A stretch of DNA of 64,000 nucleotides from Aureibaculum flavum (GCF_016406085.1 NZ_JAEHFJ010000005.1:186001-250000); one strand, 5' to 3'. Positions 44,195 to 56,032 are shown, numbered from the stretch's first letter. Numbers and translations are program-made. Notes: generated from the sequence alone by a model not told the origin.

Positions 44195-45469
44195 TTAGTC
44201 TATAGTTTTGAAACCTGTATATTTTTGTAAAACTTCTGGAATTTCAATTCCATTTTCGGTTTGATAATTTTCTAAAATTCCAGCTAAAACTCTAGGTAAT
44301 GCTAATGAACTTCCGTTTAACGTATGTGCCAATTCACTTTTTCCATCTTCATTTTTAAAACGTAACTTTAAACGATTTGCTTGAAATGTTTCAAAATTTG
44401 AAACAGAACTGATCTCTAGCCATCGATCTTGAGCTGTTGAAAATACTTCAAAATCATAGGTTAGTGCAGCCGTAAATCCTATATCTGCACCACATAATCT
44501 TAAAATACGATAAGGTAACTTTAGCTCTTGTAAAATTTCTTTAACGTGATTAACCATCCCGTCAAGGGCATCATAAGAATTATTTGGATGCTCAATTCTT
44601 ACTATTTCAACTTTATCAAATTGATGTAATCTGTTTAAACCTCTTACATGAGCTCCATATGAACCTGCTTCGCGTCTAAAACAAGGTGTGTATCCTGTAT
44701 GAAGAATAGGGAAATCACTTTCTTTTAGTAAAACATCTCTGTACATATTGGTAACAGGGACTTCTGCTGTAGGAATTAAATATAAATTATCTCCAGTAAC
44801 ATGATACATTTGTCCCTCCTTGTCTGGAAGTTGTCCAGTACCAAAACCAGATGCCTCATTTACCATTAATGGTACTTGAACTTCTTGATAACCTGCGTCA
44901 GTATTTTTATCTAAAAAATAATTAATTAAGGCACGTTGCAATTTAGCTCCTTTCCCTTTGTATACAGGGAAACCAGCTCCAGTAATTTTATTACCTAGTT
45001 CAAAATCAATAATGTCATATTTCTTTGCCAATTCCCAGTGCGGTAATGCTTTGTCATGTAATTTTGGAATATCGCCTTCACGAAAAATTTCTTCATTATC
45101 CTCTTCTCCTTTTCCTTCTGGAACGATCGTGTTTGGAATGTTTGGGATTTGATATAGTAAGTTATCTAAATCATTTTGAGCGGTAGCCAATTGTTCGCTC
45201 AATTGCTTTGAACGTTCTTTTAATTGACCAGTTTTTTCTTTTAATAAAGTGGCTTTTTGTTGCTCTCCAGATTTGAAAAGGATGCCAATTTCTTTTGAAA
45301 GTTTATTAGATTCTGCCAAAATGTTTTCCAATTCAGTTTGGATAGTTTTTCGGTTCTCATCGGTAGTTAAAACTTCTTCGATCTTTTTACTAGCATCGGT
45401 AAAATTTCTTTTTGCCAATCCTTTTAGTACGTGATCTTTATTTTCTCTAATAAAAGCTACTTGTAACAT
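44195..45469 (-). CDS. serS: Seryl-tRNA synthetase
   Basis: This class II synthetase has an N-terminal coiled-coil arm (about residues 30-105, with LAESNKLSKEIGILFKSGEQ). Motif 2 is TPCFRREAGSYGAHVRGLNR and motif 3 is HTLNGSSLALPRVLAGILEN. Length 424 aa. A perfect -7 element TATCTTTG is at 45494-45501. It is monocistronic. Confidence 0.97.
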   Translation of the reverse strand: MLQVAFIRENKDHVLKGLAKRNFTDASKKIEEVLTTDENRKTIQTELENILAESNKLSKEIGILFKSGEQQKATLLKEKTGQLKERSKQLSEQLATAQNDLDNLLYQIPNIPNTIVPEGKGEEDNEEIFREGDIPKLHDKALPHWELAKKYDIIDFELGNKITGAGFPVYKGKGAKLQRALINYFLDKNTDAGYQEVQVPLMVNEASGFGTGQLPDKEGQMYHVTGDNLYLIPTAEVPVTNMYRDVLLKESDFPILHTGYTPCFRREAGSYGAHVRGLNRLHQFDKVEIVRIEHPNNSYDALDGMVNHVKEILQELKLPYRILRLCGADIGFTAALTYDFEVFSTAQDRWLEISSVSNFETFQANRLKLRFKNEDGKSELAHTLNGSSLALPRVLAGILENYQTENGIEIPEVLQKYTGFKTID

Positions 45470-45493
45470 GTTTGTTTTTTGGTATTAAGCGGA

Positions 45494-45501
45494 CAAAGAT
45501 A
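45494..45501 (-). promoter_or_regulatory. Candidate -7 element for serS
   Basis: The minus strand reads TATCTTTG, a perfect TAnnTTTG, 24 bp before the serS ATG. Confidence 0.5.
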
Positions 45502-45505
45502 AGGA

Positions 45506-46465
45506 TTAAAACTTCTTTTTACGAAATGAAATCTCACTACTTTCAATCAATGTTCTAGCAGATTTTTCATCTTGTTTAATTTGTGCAAATAATTCTTCTA
45601 AAGAATCAAATTTCTGTTCGTCTCGTAAACGATGTGCAATTGAAATTGAAATGGTTTCACCATACAAATCAGCATTGAAATCTAGTAAATGTACTTCTAT
45701 GGTTTCATGCTTTCCATTAACTGTTGGACGAAAGCCAATATTCATGATTCCAAATAAATTTTGATTATTTATTGTGGATTTTACAATGTAAACTCCAGGT
45801 TTTGGTATTAATTTGTAAGACTCTGCTATATCTATGTTAATGGTTGGGTAGTTGTGCTTATTGCCTAAACCTTTACCATGAACTACCTTTCCAGTGAGTA
45901 AATATTCATAGCCTAAGAAATTATTTGCTTTTTGAATATCACCATCTAATAATGCTTGGCGAATCTTAGTTGAGCTAACGGATATATTTTTTATATCCTG
46001 TGCTGGAATTTCTTCTACTTTAAACCCGTATAGAGAACCATACTCTTCTAATTGTTTAAAATTTCCTTCTCTGTTTCTGCCGAAATGATGATCGTAGCCA
46101 ATCACTAATTTTTTAAGCTTTAGCCTCTTAATCAATATGTTTTTTACAAAGTCAATTGCCGTTAATCTTGAAAATTCTTTTGTAAAAGGCTCAATAACTA
46201 AATTGTTTAATCCTGTTTTTTCTAATAAGGCTATTTTTTCGGGTAAAGTAGTTAATAGCTTTAAGTCAGTACCTTGCTGCAAGACCATTCTAGGGTGTGG
46301 AAAAAAAGTAAGAATAACGGAATTATTGTCAGCGTCTGAACTTTGTTTAACCAGTTTTTTGATAATTTCTTGATGTCCAATATGAACACCGTCAAATGTC
46401 CCAATAGTTATAATTGAGCTTTTTTCTTTTCCGGTAAATTCTTTTATGGAATGATATATTTTCAC
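45506..46465 (-). CDS. ribF: Bifunctional riboflavin kinase / FAD synthetase
   Basis: The N-terminal nucleotidyltransferase has IITIGTFDGVHIGHQEII (residues about 18-35). The C-terminal flavokinase domain has GKVVHGKGLGNKHNYPTINI and PKPGVYIV. Length 319 aa, normal. It makes FMN and FAD from riboflavin. It lies 36 bp upstream of serS on the same strand; the serS -7 element is just before the ribF stop, so serS can be expressed alone. Confidence 0.95.
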   Translation of the reverse strand: MKIYHSIKEFTGKEKSSIITIGTFDGVHIGHQEIIKKLVKQSSDADNNSVILTFFPHPRMVLQQGTDLKLLTTLPEKIALLEKTGLNNLVIEPFTKEFSRLTAIDFVKNILIKRLKLKKLVIGYDHHFGRNREGNFKQLEEYGSLYGFKVEEIPAQDIKNISVSSTKIRQALLDGDIQKANNFLGYEYLLTGKVVHGKGLGNKHNYPTINIDIAESYKLIPKPGVYIVKSTINNQNLFGIMNIGFRPTVNGKHETIEVHLLDFNADLYGETISISIAHRLRDEQKFDSLEELFAQIKQDEKSARTLIESSEISFRKKKF

Positions 46466-46553
46466 AAAGTTGTTTTAAAAGGTGCTGATTTATACTTTTA
46501 TTGTAAATAGTTAAAACCATTATCAGGCAAAAATAATTAAAACTAATGGATTT

Positions 46554-47138
46554 TTATTTTCTTAACCAGCCCAATATTCTTTCATTTTTTATTTCCCATT
46601 GTCCGTCATTGTTTTTAGTCAATTCAAAAATTTCTCTCGACGAGGAAAACGGGCCTGCATTTTGTTGAATAATTTCAAGTTTATCCATAAATAGATTTGA
46701 TACTATGGCAACATGACCATATTTGTTTAAGAGTGTACCTCTCATTACAATTAAATCACCTATTGCGGGTTTGAATTGACTAGGGTTACTAAATTGTGTT
46801 AAGTTTCGTTGTTTATTCATTTTGTTGTCGGTCAGACTATTGTCATAAAAACTAATGGCATGTCCATAGCTATCGGGCATTTTATGATTATAATTTTCAT
46901 AGTAATATCGTTTAACAAATTCTACACATTGATATTCTAATCCGAGGTTGTAGCCATCACATGTGTTTCTTTGAACGACATTACCAACTCCACCATTAAA
47001 GAAAACGATAACATTGTTTAAACTATCAATCGGTTGTCCAACCTCATATTTATTATTGAAGTTTACTTTTTTTACTTGATTGAATATTAAATAAGAGGTT
47101 ACTAAAATTATGATAGACAGTAGTGCTTTTTTTACCAT
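46554..47138 (-). CDS. CHAP-domain amidase, membrane-anchored or secreted
   Basis: The N-terminus has one hydrophobic segment (VKKALLSIIILVTSYLIFN). The CHAP domain follows, with the catalytic Cys in LEYQCVEFVKRYYYEN and the His in GTLLNKYGHVAIVSN. This resembles the glutathionylspermidine-amidase type of CHAP domain. It probably cleaves an amide bond in peptidoglycan or a peptide in the periplasm. Length 194 aa. It follows a lipoprotein gene by 21 bp. Confidence 0.83.
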   Translation of the reverse strand: MVKKALLSIIILVTSYLIFNQVKKVNFNNKYEVGQPIDSLNNVIVFFNGGVGNVVQRNTCDGYNLGLEYQCVEFVKRYYYENYNHKMPDSYGHAISFYDNSLTDNKMNKQRNLTQFSNPSQFKPAIGDLIVMRGTLLNKYGHVAIVSNLFMDKLEIIQQNAGPFSSSREIFELTKNNDGQWEIKNERILGWLRK

Positions 47139-47159
47139 TTAAACTATAGAATGTTAAAT

Positions 47160-47696
47160 TTATTTAAATGTTATGGTTTCTTTTATTTCAGTAAGTAATT
47201 GCGGAATTTTACCCACTTTAAAGTTTAGGTCAATACGTAATTCTTTATTATTTTTAATTAGTTTAAGTCTTCCTTGAGTTACCTTAAAGTAACCTGAAGT
47301 GCCATCTTTACAATAGCAGAATCTTCCATATATCATTTTTACATTTTGTAAGGCTCCATTAGTTAAAAATAATTGTTTATTATTTTCGTCAATCTCAAAA
47401 TAGATCAATTCACTATAGTTGCCATCAGCCACATTTGGTAGCTCTTTTCTTTTGAATTCATATTTAACTATTGTATTGTTTCCAGGTGCTAATTTAATGT
47501 AGGTGTTTTGTAATTCGTCTTGTTCTATTAATAGGTTTGAATTAGGTGTTATTTCAATGGAACAGTTAGTGTTTGTTGCACATTTTTCTAGTTCAAAAGT
47601 TTGCTTTTGAAGTGTTTTTAAACTTGGTATTGTATTTGATTTACTTTTACAGTTCGCAAATAAAATCATTAAAACACAAAGAAATAGAAGCCTCAT
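47160..47696 (-). CDS. Lipoprotein of unknown function
   Basis: I chose the ATG at 47696 because it gives a clean lipoprotein signal, MRLLFLCVLMILFANC, with Cys16 as the lipidated residue. The mature domain is beta-rich with a pair ECATNTNCS-like (LEKCATNTNCSIEI) and a YGRFCYCKDG motif, so disulphides are likely. I do not recognise the family. It probably forms an operon with the CHAP gene. Confidence 0.72.
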   Translation of the reverse strand: MRLLFLCVLMILFANCKSKSNTIPSLKTLQKQTFELEKCATNTNCSIEITPNSNLLIEQDELQNTYIKLAPGNNTIVKYEFKRKELPNVADGNYSELIYFEIDENNKQLFLTNGALQNVKMIYGRFCYCKDGTSGYFKVTQGRLKLIKNNKELRIDLNFKVGKIPQLLTEIKETITFK

Positions 47697-47770
47697 AAAA
47701 TCAATTTGGGTAAAGATATTAAATCTCATTTAAAAACTTCTTTTATATTTGTTATAGGATTACATTATAT

Positions 47771-50500
47771 ATGTCTAATAAAAAATTCGATTATTTTCTT
47801 TTTATAGCAATTATGTTGCTGGTTTACGTTAAAGGGTTCTCTCAAAATAAAGAGCTTTGGTCAAAAGTTTCAGCTATAGAAAAAACGGAGCACTCTTTAG
47901 ATGTAAAAACAGTAACAAAGGAATTTCAACTTTTTTCATTAGATCTTGAAAAGTTTAAAAAGACACTTCAATTTAATACTAAATCGAATATAGCAACACA
48001 GATTGTAACGTTTCCAGATGCAGAAGGAAACCTCATTAAATTTAACGTTAAAGAAAGTTCAATTTTAGATGGCGAACTGGCAAAAAAATTTCCAGCTATA
48101 AAGTCATATCATGGACAAGCAGTAGATGACAAATCTATAAGTGTACACTTTACTACGAATACATTGGGAATGTATGCTATGATTTTATCACCTGAAAAAG
48201 GAACCATGTATATTGATCCTTATACTAAAAATAGAAAAAAATATAGTGTTTACTATAAAAAAGATGTTATCAATGATCAGTCATTTGAATGTTCAACAAT
48301 TGAAGAAGAAGTTACTAAAGTTAAAAGGGGTGTAAAAAAAAGTTCATCATCCGATCTAAAACTTCGTACCTTTAGATTAGCAATTGCAGCCACCGAAGAG
48401 TATTCAACGTTTCATGTTGATGCAGTTGGAGTTGGTGTTGGAAGTACAAGGATGGATTCTATCAGTGCTGTGCTTTCTGCCATAGTAGTAACCATGAATA
48501 GAGTAAACCCAATTTTTGAACGTGATGTGGCTTTAACTATGCAGTTAGTGGCTAATAATGATCAGATTATTTATTTAGAGACCGATCCTGGAACTGATCC
48601 ATATACGAATGATAATGGTTCGGCCATGTTAATTCAAAATCAAAATAACTTAAATAGTAGTATCGGCTCTGCTAATTATGATATAGGGCATGTCTTTAGT
48701 ACAGGTGGAGGAGGTGTTGCTGTTTTAGCTTCAGTTTGTACTACTAACAAAGCAAAAGGAGTTACCGGTTATGAATTACCTGCAGGCGATAGTTTTAATG
48801 TTGATTATGTAGCTCATGAAATGGGGCATCAATTTGGAGCCCATCATATCTTCAATGGTAATTTAGGTAATAATTGTGATAATGCTAATAGGAATAACGA
48901 TACTGCTGTCGAGCCTGGTAGTGGGTCAACATTAATGGGATACGCAGGTATTTGTGGTCCTCAACAAAATATTCAAAGCAATAGTGATAGTTACTTTAAT
49001 ATTGTAAGTATTGATGAAATTTATACTAATATAATTAGTGGGGCGGCACAATGTGCTGCAGTTTCTAATTTTGTATTTAATTTGAACGTTCCAACTGCAA
49101 ATGCGGGTAGTGATTATGTTATACCAAAGTCCACTCCATTTGTTTTAACAGGTCAGGGTTCAGATGCAGATGGTGATGTATTAACATATAATTGGGAACA
49201 AGTTGATAATGAGGTGAGTGGAATTTCAATTCCACCAACTTCTACACAATCTGTTGGAGCAATTTTTCGTTCATTTCCACCAGCTTTAGAATCGAAGAGG
49301 TATTTTCCTAATATACTAACATTGGCATCTGGAGGTACTTCAACTTGGGAAGTTTTACCAAGTGTTTCTAGAACTATGGAATTTGCGTTAACAGTTAGAG
49401 ATAATGTTGTTGGAGAAGGTAAGGCAGTTTCAGATAATACTACAATATCGGTGAATGATGTTGCAGGTCCTTTTCTTGTTACTTCACAAAATACAACAGG
49501 GGTTTCATGGACTGAAAATGATAGTGAAATTATTACTTGGGATGTTGCAGGTACAGATGGTAATGGTATTAATGAAAGTCATGTGAATATTTTATTGTCG
49601 TTAGATGGTGGACTCACTTTTCCAACAGTTTTGGTTGCCAATACTCCTAATGATGGGAGTGAAAGTATTATTGTGCCAAATACACCTTCACCTAATGTGA
49701 GAATAATGGTGCAAGCTGTAGCTAATATTTTCTTTGCTATCAATAACGAAAATATTTCTATTGGGTCTTTTCAAACTTCGTGTACAACGTATCAATCTGC
49801 TGATATTCCAAAATCTATTCCTGATGCAAATACAGCGGGAGTGGTTTCTACAATAAATGTACCTAGTAATTTTTTGGTTTCCGATGTCAATGTATCTTTA
49901 AATATTTCGCATTCATGGTTGTGGGATTTACAAATTTTTTTAAAAGCACCTAACGGAACAGAAATATTGATTTATGACAGAACTTGTGGTTCTTCAGGGC
50001 AGCAAAGACAGAGCATAGATGCTACTTTTGATGATGAAGCAATTTCATTTGCGTGTAATAATGCTTCACCAGCAATTTCTGGAATTACGAAGTCGGAAAA
50101 TTTATTATCTGCCTTTAATGGAATATCGTCAATAGGAACATGGCAGTTGAAAGTTGTAGATAATTCTCACGGAGATGTTGGTATACTCAACAATTGGTCT
50201 TTAGAACTGTGTCAAACAAATCAAACTGTTGGTGTTGATGAATATGGTTTTAATGAGTTTGTAGTATATCCAAATCCTTTTAATAATCAAGTACAATTAT
50301 CATTTCAGACAAATTCTTTTGATGATGTGTTAATTTCATTATATGACATTTATGGTAGACAAGTTTTAACAAGGAATTATACAAATCAAACGACAACTTT
50401 TAATAAGTCTCTAGAATTCAAACATATATCTTCAGGTGTTTATGTTTTAAAAATCCAAAAAGGAAAAGTTAGAACTTCAAAAAAAATCATAAAATATTGA
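47771..50500 (+). CDS. Secreted reprolysin-like metzincin protease with P domain and T9SS tail
   Basis: The order is a signal peptide (ends KGFSQ, residue 25), a propeptide (about 26-195), and a metalloprotease domain with the metzincin zinc motif HEMGHQFGAHH at residues 349-359. Ig-like modules follow, then a proprotein-convertase P-type beta-sandwich (about 670-820) and a T9SS sorting domain at the end (VYPNPFNNQVQL, with the final IKKIIKY-type tail KTSKKIIKY-like). It should cross the outer membrane by type IX secretion and act on extracellular protein. Length 909 aa. Monocistronic. Confidence 0.9.
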   Translation: MSNKKFDYFLFIAIMLLVYVKGFSQNKELWSKVSAIEKTEHSLDVKTVTKEFQLFSLDLEKFKKTLQFNTKSNIATQIVTFPDAEGNLIKFNVKESSILDGELAKKFPAIKSYHGQAVDDKSISVHFTTNTLGMYAMILSPEKGTMYIDPYTKNRKKYSVYYKKDVINDQSFECSTIEEEVTKVKRGVKKSSSSDLKLRTFRLAIAATEEYSTFHVDAVGVGVGSTRMDSISAVLSAIVVTMNRVNPIFERDVALTMQLVANNDQIIYLETDPGTDPYTNDNGSAMLIQNQNNLNSSIGSANYDIGHVFSTGGGGVAVLASVCTTNKAKGVTGYELPAGDSFNVDYVAHEMGHQFGAHHIFNGNLGNNCDNANRNNDTAVEPGSGSTLMGYAGICGPQQNIQSNSDSYFNIVSIDEIYTNIISGAAQCAAVSNFVFNLNVPTANAGSDYVIPKSTPFVLTGQGSDADGDVLTYNWEQVDNEVSGISIPPTSTQSVGAIFRSFPPALESKRYFPNILTLASGGTSTWEVLPSVSRTMEFALTVRDNVVGEGKAVSDNTTISVNDVAGPFLVTSQNTTGVSWTENDSEIITWDVAGTDGNGINESHVNILLSLDGGLTFPTVLVANTPNDGSESIIVPNTPSPNVRIMVQAVANIFFAINNENISIGSFQTSCTTYQSADIPKSIPDANTAGVVSTINVPSNFLVSDVNVSLNISHSWLWDLQIFLKAPNGTEILIYDRTCGSSGQQRQSIDATFDDEAISFACNNASPAISGITKSENLLSAFNGISSIGTWQLKVVDNSHGDVGILNNWSLELCQTNQTVGVDEYGFNEFVVYPNPFNNQVQLSFQTNSFDDVLISLYDIYGRQVLTRNYTNQTTTFNKSLEFKHISSGVYVLKIQKGKVRTSKKIIKY

Positions 50501-50595
50501 TTTAATAAAAAAATGCTCTTAAAATTTTGAATTTCGTAATATTTATTTAAAAAATATTGTATTTTGCGACAATATTAACTCAAATTGATTATATT

Positions 50596-53451
50596 ATGAA
50601 TAAGTATTTTGCTCTTGCATTTTCTTTCTTGTTTGTCACTTTTATTGGAGCCCAAACTGTGGTTTCTGGTACAGTAACAGATTCTAACGGAGACCCCGTT
50701 CCGGGTGCTAATATTATTGTAGTAGGTTCTACTATTGGAACAGCTACCGATTTTGATGGTCTATACACTTTAAAAGTAGATCAATCACCACCATTTTCTA
50801 TTCAAGCTAGTTTTTTAGGTTTAGAGTCAGTTACTGCTGAAGTCACTAAGGCAACTCAGACATTGGATTTTATGCTTAATGAAAGTAATCAACTTGATGA
50901 AGTTGTGATTTCTGCCTCTAGAACACCAGAGCGTATTCTTGAATCTCCAGTTACTATAGAACGTATGGATGCTAGAGATATTAAGAACACATCTTCAGAA
51001 AGTTTCTATAATGGATTAGAAAATATGAAAGGCGTAGATGTAAGTACGAGTAGTTTAACATTTAAATCTATTAATACTAGAGGTTTTGCTACAATAGCAA
51101 ATACCCGTTTTATGCAGTTGGTAGACGGAATGGATAACTCTTCGCCAGCTTTAAATTTTGCATTGGGTAATTTACTTGGTATGTCTGAATTAGACATTAA
51201 TACAGTTGAATTATTACCGGGAGCATCGTCTGCATTATATGGTGCAAATGCTTTTAATGGTGTGCTTTTTATGACAAGTAAAAGTCCTTTTGATGATGCA
51301 GGTATAAGTACTTATTTTAAAACGGGACTTACCATGCAAGATGCTGCAGGAGATAATCCTTATTATGATCTTGGTATTAGAGCTGCCTATAAATTTAGTG
51401 AAAAATTTGCTGCAAAGGCAACACTATCTTATTTACAAGGAACGGAATGGTATGCTACAGATTACAATCAATATATTGATGCTGGAGCTGGTAATCCGGA
51501 TACGGTTATATCTTCTGTTGGTAATGCCACATCGTTTGATCAAGCAAATATCTATGGTGATGAGGTTGCTGTGCCAATTGATTTTGAAGCTGCTGCTTTA
51601 GGGGCAGGGTTTCCAGCATCAGTGGCTGCTGCCTTAGGTGAACAAACTATTTCTAGAACAGGTTATAAAGAGTCTGACTTAACCGATTATGAAGCGGAGA
51701 GTGTAAAGGCTAGTTTTGCCTTTCATTACAGACCTTTTGCAAATGATTTAGAACTAATTTATAACGCAAAATTTGGAATAGGAAATACGATTTATCAAGG
51801 AGCAAACAGATATAATATCAATAATTTCTTTATGCAACAACATAAAATTGAAATAAGAAACGATAATTTCTTTATTAGAGGTTACGTTACTGATGAAGAT
51901 GCTGGAGATTCTTATGATATGAGGTTTGCGGGTATTAATATGAACAAGGCCAATGCCACACAATGGTTTGGTGCTTATGCTCAAACGTTTTTAGGAGCTA
52001 TTGCTCAGGGTTCAACACAAGATGCTGCACATGCAGGAGCGAGACAGTTTGCTGATGCAAATGTTACTTTACAGCCAGGAACACCTGAATTTAAAGCTCA
52101 ATTTGACGCTATTACTTCTGATCCAGACTTAAACACTGGAGCCAAATTTCAAGATCAAACAAAATTGTATCATGCAGATGGAAATTATAACTTTCATAAT
52201 CTAATTGATTTTGCTGAAATTCAGGTTGGTGGGTCATACAGAGAATATGTTTTAAATTCTAATGGAACTATCTTTACTGATTATGATGGGGCAATTCATT
52301 ATGATGAATATGGTGCATATATGCAAGTTCAAAAAAAATTAATTGATGATAGATTGAAACTGACGGGTTCAATTAGATATGACAAAGCACAAAATTTTGA
52401 TGGAAATGTTTCTCCAAGAATTTCTGTTTCTTACTCGTTAGGTGAAGGTAAAACTAGAAACTTAAGGTTTTCATATCAAACAGGATTTAGAAACCCAACG
52501 ACACAAGATCAATATATAGGCTTAGATGCTGGTCAAGCAATATTAATTGGTTCTGCTCCTGATAATTTAGATAGATATACTTCTAAACCATTAGATAATA
52601 GTCCAACAGCTCAATTCTTAGGTTTTCCAGCAACAGTGCAGTTGAGTGGTAGAGCCGCTTATGAAAATTCATTTACTTTAGCATCTTTACAAGCTTTTGG
52701 AGCGAGTGCAGCACAAGGTTCACCTAATCCTGCATTATTAAAGGTTGCTGATTTTGAATATGTACAGCCAGAAACAGTTCAAGCTTTTGAATTAGGGTAT
52801 AGAGCTGGTTTTGGTAAATTAATGTTAGATGCAAGTGCCTATTATAATAAATATGATGATTTTATTGGTAATAAAACAGTAGTTTCACCTCATTATGGAA
52901 GTGTAAACTTAGCTTCAGATATTACAAATTTACCACCTCAATTTGGAGGTCCCACACCAACTGCTTTAATAGCTATTGGCAATGGCGATTACCAACCATT
53001 TCAAGTGTATACGAATTCAGAAGCAGATATATCATCATACGGTGCTACTATAGGAGTCAATACAAAAGTTTTTGGTTCTTTTGATTTTGGAATTAACTAT
53101 ACATTTGCTAAATTTGATTTTGATCAGGATACTGATCCAGATTATGAAGCCGGATTTAATACGCCTGAGCATAAGGTGAAAGTTGGTTTTGGAAATACAA
53201 GTTTATTTAAAAACTTTGGTTTTAAAGTTGATTATAGGTGGAGTGATGAGTTTTTATGGGAATCAACTTTTGCAGATGCTATTATAGAGGCTAGAAGTGT
53301 TGTAGATGCTCAAATTAACTATACTGTTCCTCGTATGAAATCAACATTTAAATTAGGAGGAACTAATATTGGAGGTAAAGAATTTAGAAGTGCTCCTGGC
53401 ACAGGATCTCTTGGTTCTATGTATTATGTTTCTTGGGTAATTAATTTATAA
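50596..53451 (+). CDS. TonB-dependent receptor with carboxypeptidase-like domain
   Basis: The start at 50596 (MNKYFALAFSFLFVTFIGAQ) gives a clean signal peptide; an in-frame ATG at 50557 does not. Order: carboxypeptidase-regulatory-like domain (about 22-105, VVSGTVTDSNGDPVPGANII), plug (about 110-235, with GFATIANTRFMQLVDGMDNS), and a barrel to residue 951 ending VINL. No SusD or DUF4249 partner is adjacent. The substrate is unknown. A TATTTTG -7-like box is at 50560, and a strong terminator is at 53474-53502. Confidence 0.92.
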   Translation: MNKYFALAFSFLFVTFIGAQTVVSGTVTDSNGDPVPGANIIVVGSTIGTATDFDGLYTLKVDQSPPFSIQASFLGLESVTAEVTKATQTLDFMLNESNQLDEVVISASRTPERILESPVTIERMDARDIKNTSSESFYNGLENMKGVDVSTSSLTFKSINTRGFATIANTRFMQLVDGMDNSSPALNFALGNLLGMSELDINTVELLPGASSALYGANAFNGVLFMTSKSPFDDAGISTYFKTGLTMQDAAGDNPYYDLGIRAAYKFSEKFAAKATLSYLQGTEWYATDYNQYIDAGAGNPDTVISSVGNATSFDQANIYGDEVAVPIDFEAAALGAGFPASVAAALGEQTISRTGYKESDLTDYEAESVKASFAFHYRPFANDLELIYNAKFGIGNTIYQGANRYNINNFFMQQHKIEIRNDNFFIRGYVTDEDAGDSYDMRFAGINMNKANATQWFGAYAQTFLGAIAQGSTQDAAHAGARQFADANVTLQPGTPEFKAQFDAITSDPDLNTGAKFQDQTKLYHADGNYNFHNLIDFAEIQVGGSYREYVLNSNGTIFTDYDGAIHYDEYGAYMQVQKKLIDDRLKLTGSIRYDKAQNFDGNVSPRISVSYSLGEGKTRNLRFSYQTGFRNPTTQDQYIGLDAGQAILIGSAPDNLDRYTSKPLDNSPTAQFLGFPATVQLSGRAAYENSFTLASLQAFGASAAQGSPNPALLKVADFEYVQPETVQAFELGYRAGFGKLMLDASAYYNKYDDFIGNKTVVSPHYGSVNLASDITNLPPQFGGPTPTALIAIGNGDYQPFQVYTNSEADISSYGATIGVNTKVFGSFDFGINYTFAKFDFDQDTDPDYEAGFNTPEHKVKVGFGNTSLFKNFGFKVDYRWSDEFLWESTFADAIIEARSVVDAQINYTVPRMKSTFKLGGTNIGGKEFRSAPGTGSLGSMYYVSWVINL

Positions 53452-53473
53452 TAATTGAGAAATATTTTTAAAA

Positions 53474-53502
53474 ACCTCACTTTTTAGTGAGGTTTTTTTT
53501 TA
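53474..53502 (+). terminator. Rho-independent terminator after the TonB receptor
   Basis: AACCTCAC (53474-53481) pairs with GTGAGGTT (53488-53495) and a run of T follows. It separates the receptor from atpD. Confidence 0.85.
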
Positions 53503-53584
53503 GTATCTAATAAGTACTGATAATCAAAGTGCTATGATTTAAAAATTATTTAAAAAAACACTTTTAGAATAAGTATAAATAATT

Positions 53585-53592
53585 TACCTTTG
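53585..53592 (+). promoter_or_regulatory. -7 element for atpD-atpC
   Basis: TACCTTTG is a perfect TAnnTTTG. It lies 95 bp before the atpD ATG, which predicts a leader of about 90 bases. Confidence 0.55.
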
Positions 53593-53684
53593 CACTTCGT
53601 AAAAACGAGAATATATTGCGTTCCTTATATAGGGTTAATTAATTGCAATAATTTCGAATTAAATTGAAACCAAAATAATTATAA

Positions 53685-55199
<1,515 letters not shown>

Positions 55200-55217
55200 A
55201 CTAAAGATTAAAACATC

Positions 55218-55511
55218 ATGAAATTAGAAATAGTAAGTCCAGAAGCAGTTATATTTAATGCGAATGTTGATTCGGTATCTGTACCTGGAATTAATGGTGA
55301 ATTTCAAATGCTTGAGAATCACGCACCAATCGTTTCTTTATTAATTGAAGGCGTTGTAAAAGTACATACACATACGCAAGATCATGAAGAGTTTAGCGAT
55401 TTATCAGGAAAATTAACAAAACATCCTGATGATGATAAAATTTTAATATTTCCTATAAAATCAGGAACTATTGAATTGAAAGATAACAACGTAATTATTT
55501 TAGCTGATTAA
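55218..55511 (+). CDS. atpC: F1F0 ATP synthase subunit epsilon
   Basis: This short form (97 aa) has the N-terminal beta-sandwich (KLEIVSPEAVIFNANVDSVS, PGINGEFQMLENHAPIVSLL). The C-terminal helical hairpin of longer epsilon subunits is missing, so regulatory inhibition by that part is probably absent. It follows atpD by 18 bp. A strong terminator is just downstream. Confidence 0.93.
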   Translation: MKLEIVSPEAVIFNANVDSVSVPGINGEFQMLENHAPIVSLLIEGVVKVHTHTQDHEEFSDLSGKLTKHPDDDKILIFPIKSGTIELKDNNVIILAD

Positions 55512-55547
55512 TTCAATTATCTAAAATTAATATTCTATAAGAATTTT

Positions 55548-55582
55548 AAAACCTCAATGCTTATTTCGTTGAGGTTTTTTTT
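55548..55582 (+). terminator. Rho-independent terminator after atpC
   Basis: AAAACCTCAA pairs with TTGAGGTTTT around a short loop, followed by a T run. It lies 37 bp after the atpC stop. Confidence 0.85.
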
Positions 55583-56030
55583 GTTAACCTACCTCTCAAT
55601 ACTCAGAAATATTCAACTTTTTTAACCATCAACAGATGTAAAGTTCAATCGTTTATTGTCAATTTTTATTCATTAAATTGAAAATAGTAAAGGAGGCTTA
55701 AAATTTCTATGAACGTTATCCGATACTTATCACTACTATTTCAAAATTAAAAAATGAGAATAATACTAAAGTTAGTAATCATTGCCTTTTCCTATGGTTA
55801 CTGTAGATGGATAGTTAAACCGCTTCTCATGCATATAGCTTTTGGTAAAACACAAAATGAATTACCACGCAATCCATGGGCTTTTTAAAAGTTAGTAAAT
55901 TTGAGCGAAGATGACAGGTAAAGGTTCTCTAACATTTTCTTATCTAAACTCCGTAAAAAAATTGAAAAGAGTTAGAGAATAGTCAGAAAACACGATGCTA
56001 ATAAAGAATAATTTATGAGTTAGATATCAT
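55583..56030. other. Long intergenic region with inverted repeat and one doubtful small frame
   Basis: This stretch of about 450 bp lies between atpC and rseP. It holds one 44-codon frame (55754-55888) and a 9-bp perfect inverted repeat, TTCTCTAAC (55925-55933) with GTTAGAGAA (55971-55979). I recognise no gene or RNA family here. Confidence 0.5.
55754..55888 (+). CDS. Possible 44-aa small protein
   Basis: The frame begins MRIILKLVIIAFSYGYCRWI and ends GKTQNELPRNPWAF. It has one hydrophobic N-terminal stretch that could be a membrane anchor. It lacks a clear ribosome binding site, which is normal in this group. No homologue is known to me, so it may be chance. Confidence 0.3.
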   Translation: MRIILKLVIIAFSYGYCRWIVKPLLMHIAFGKTQNELPRNPWAF

Positions 56031-56032
56031 AA

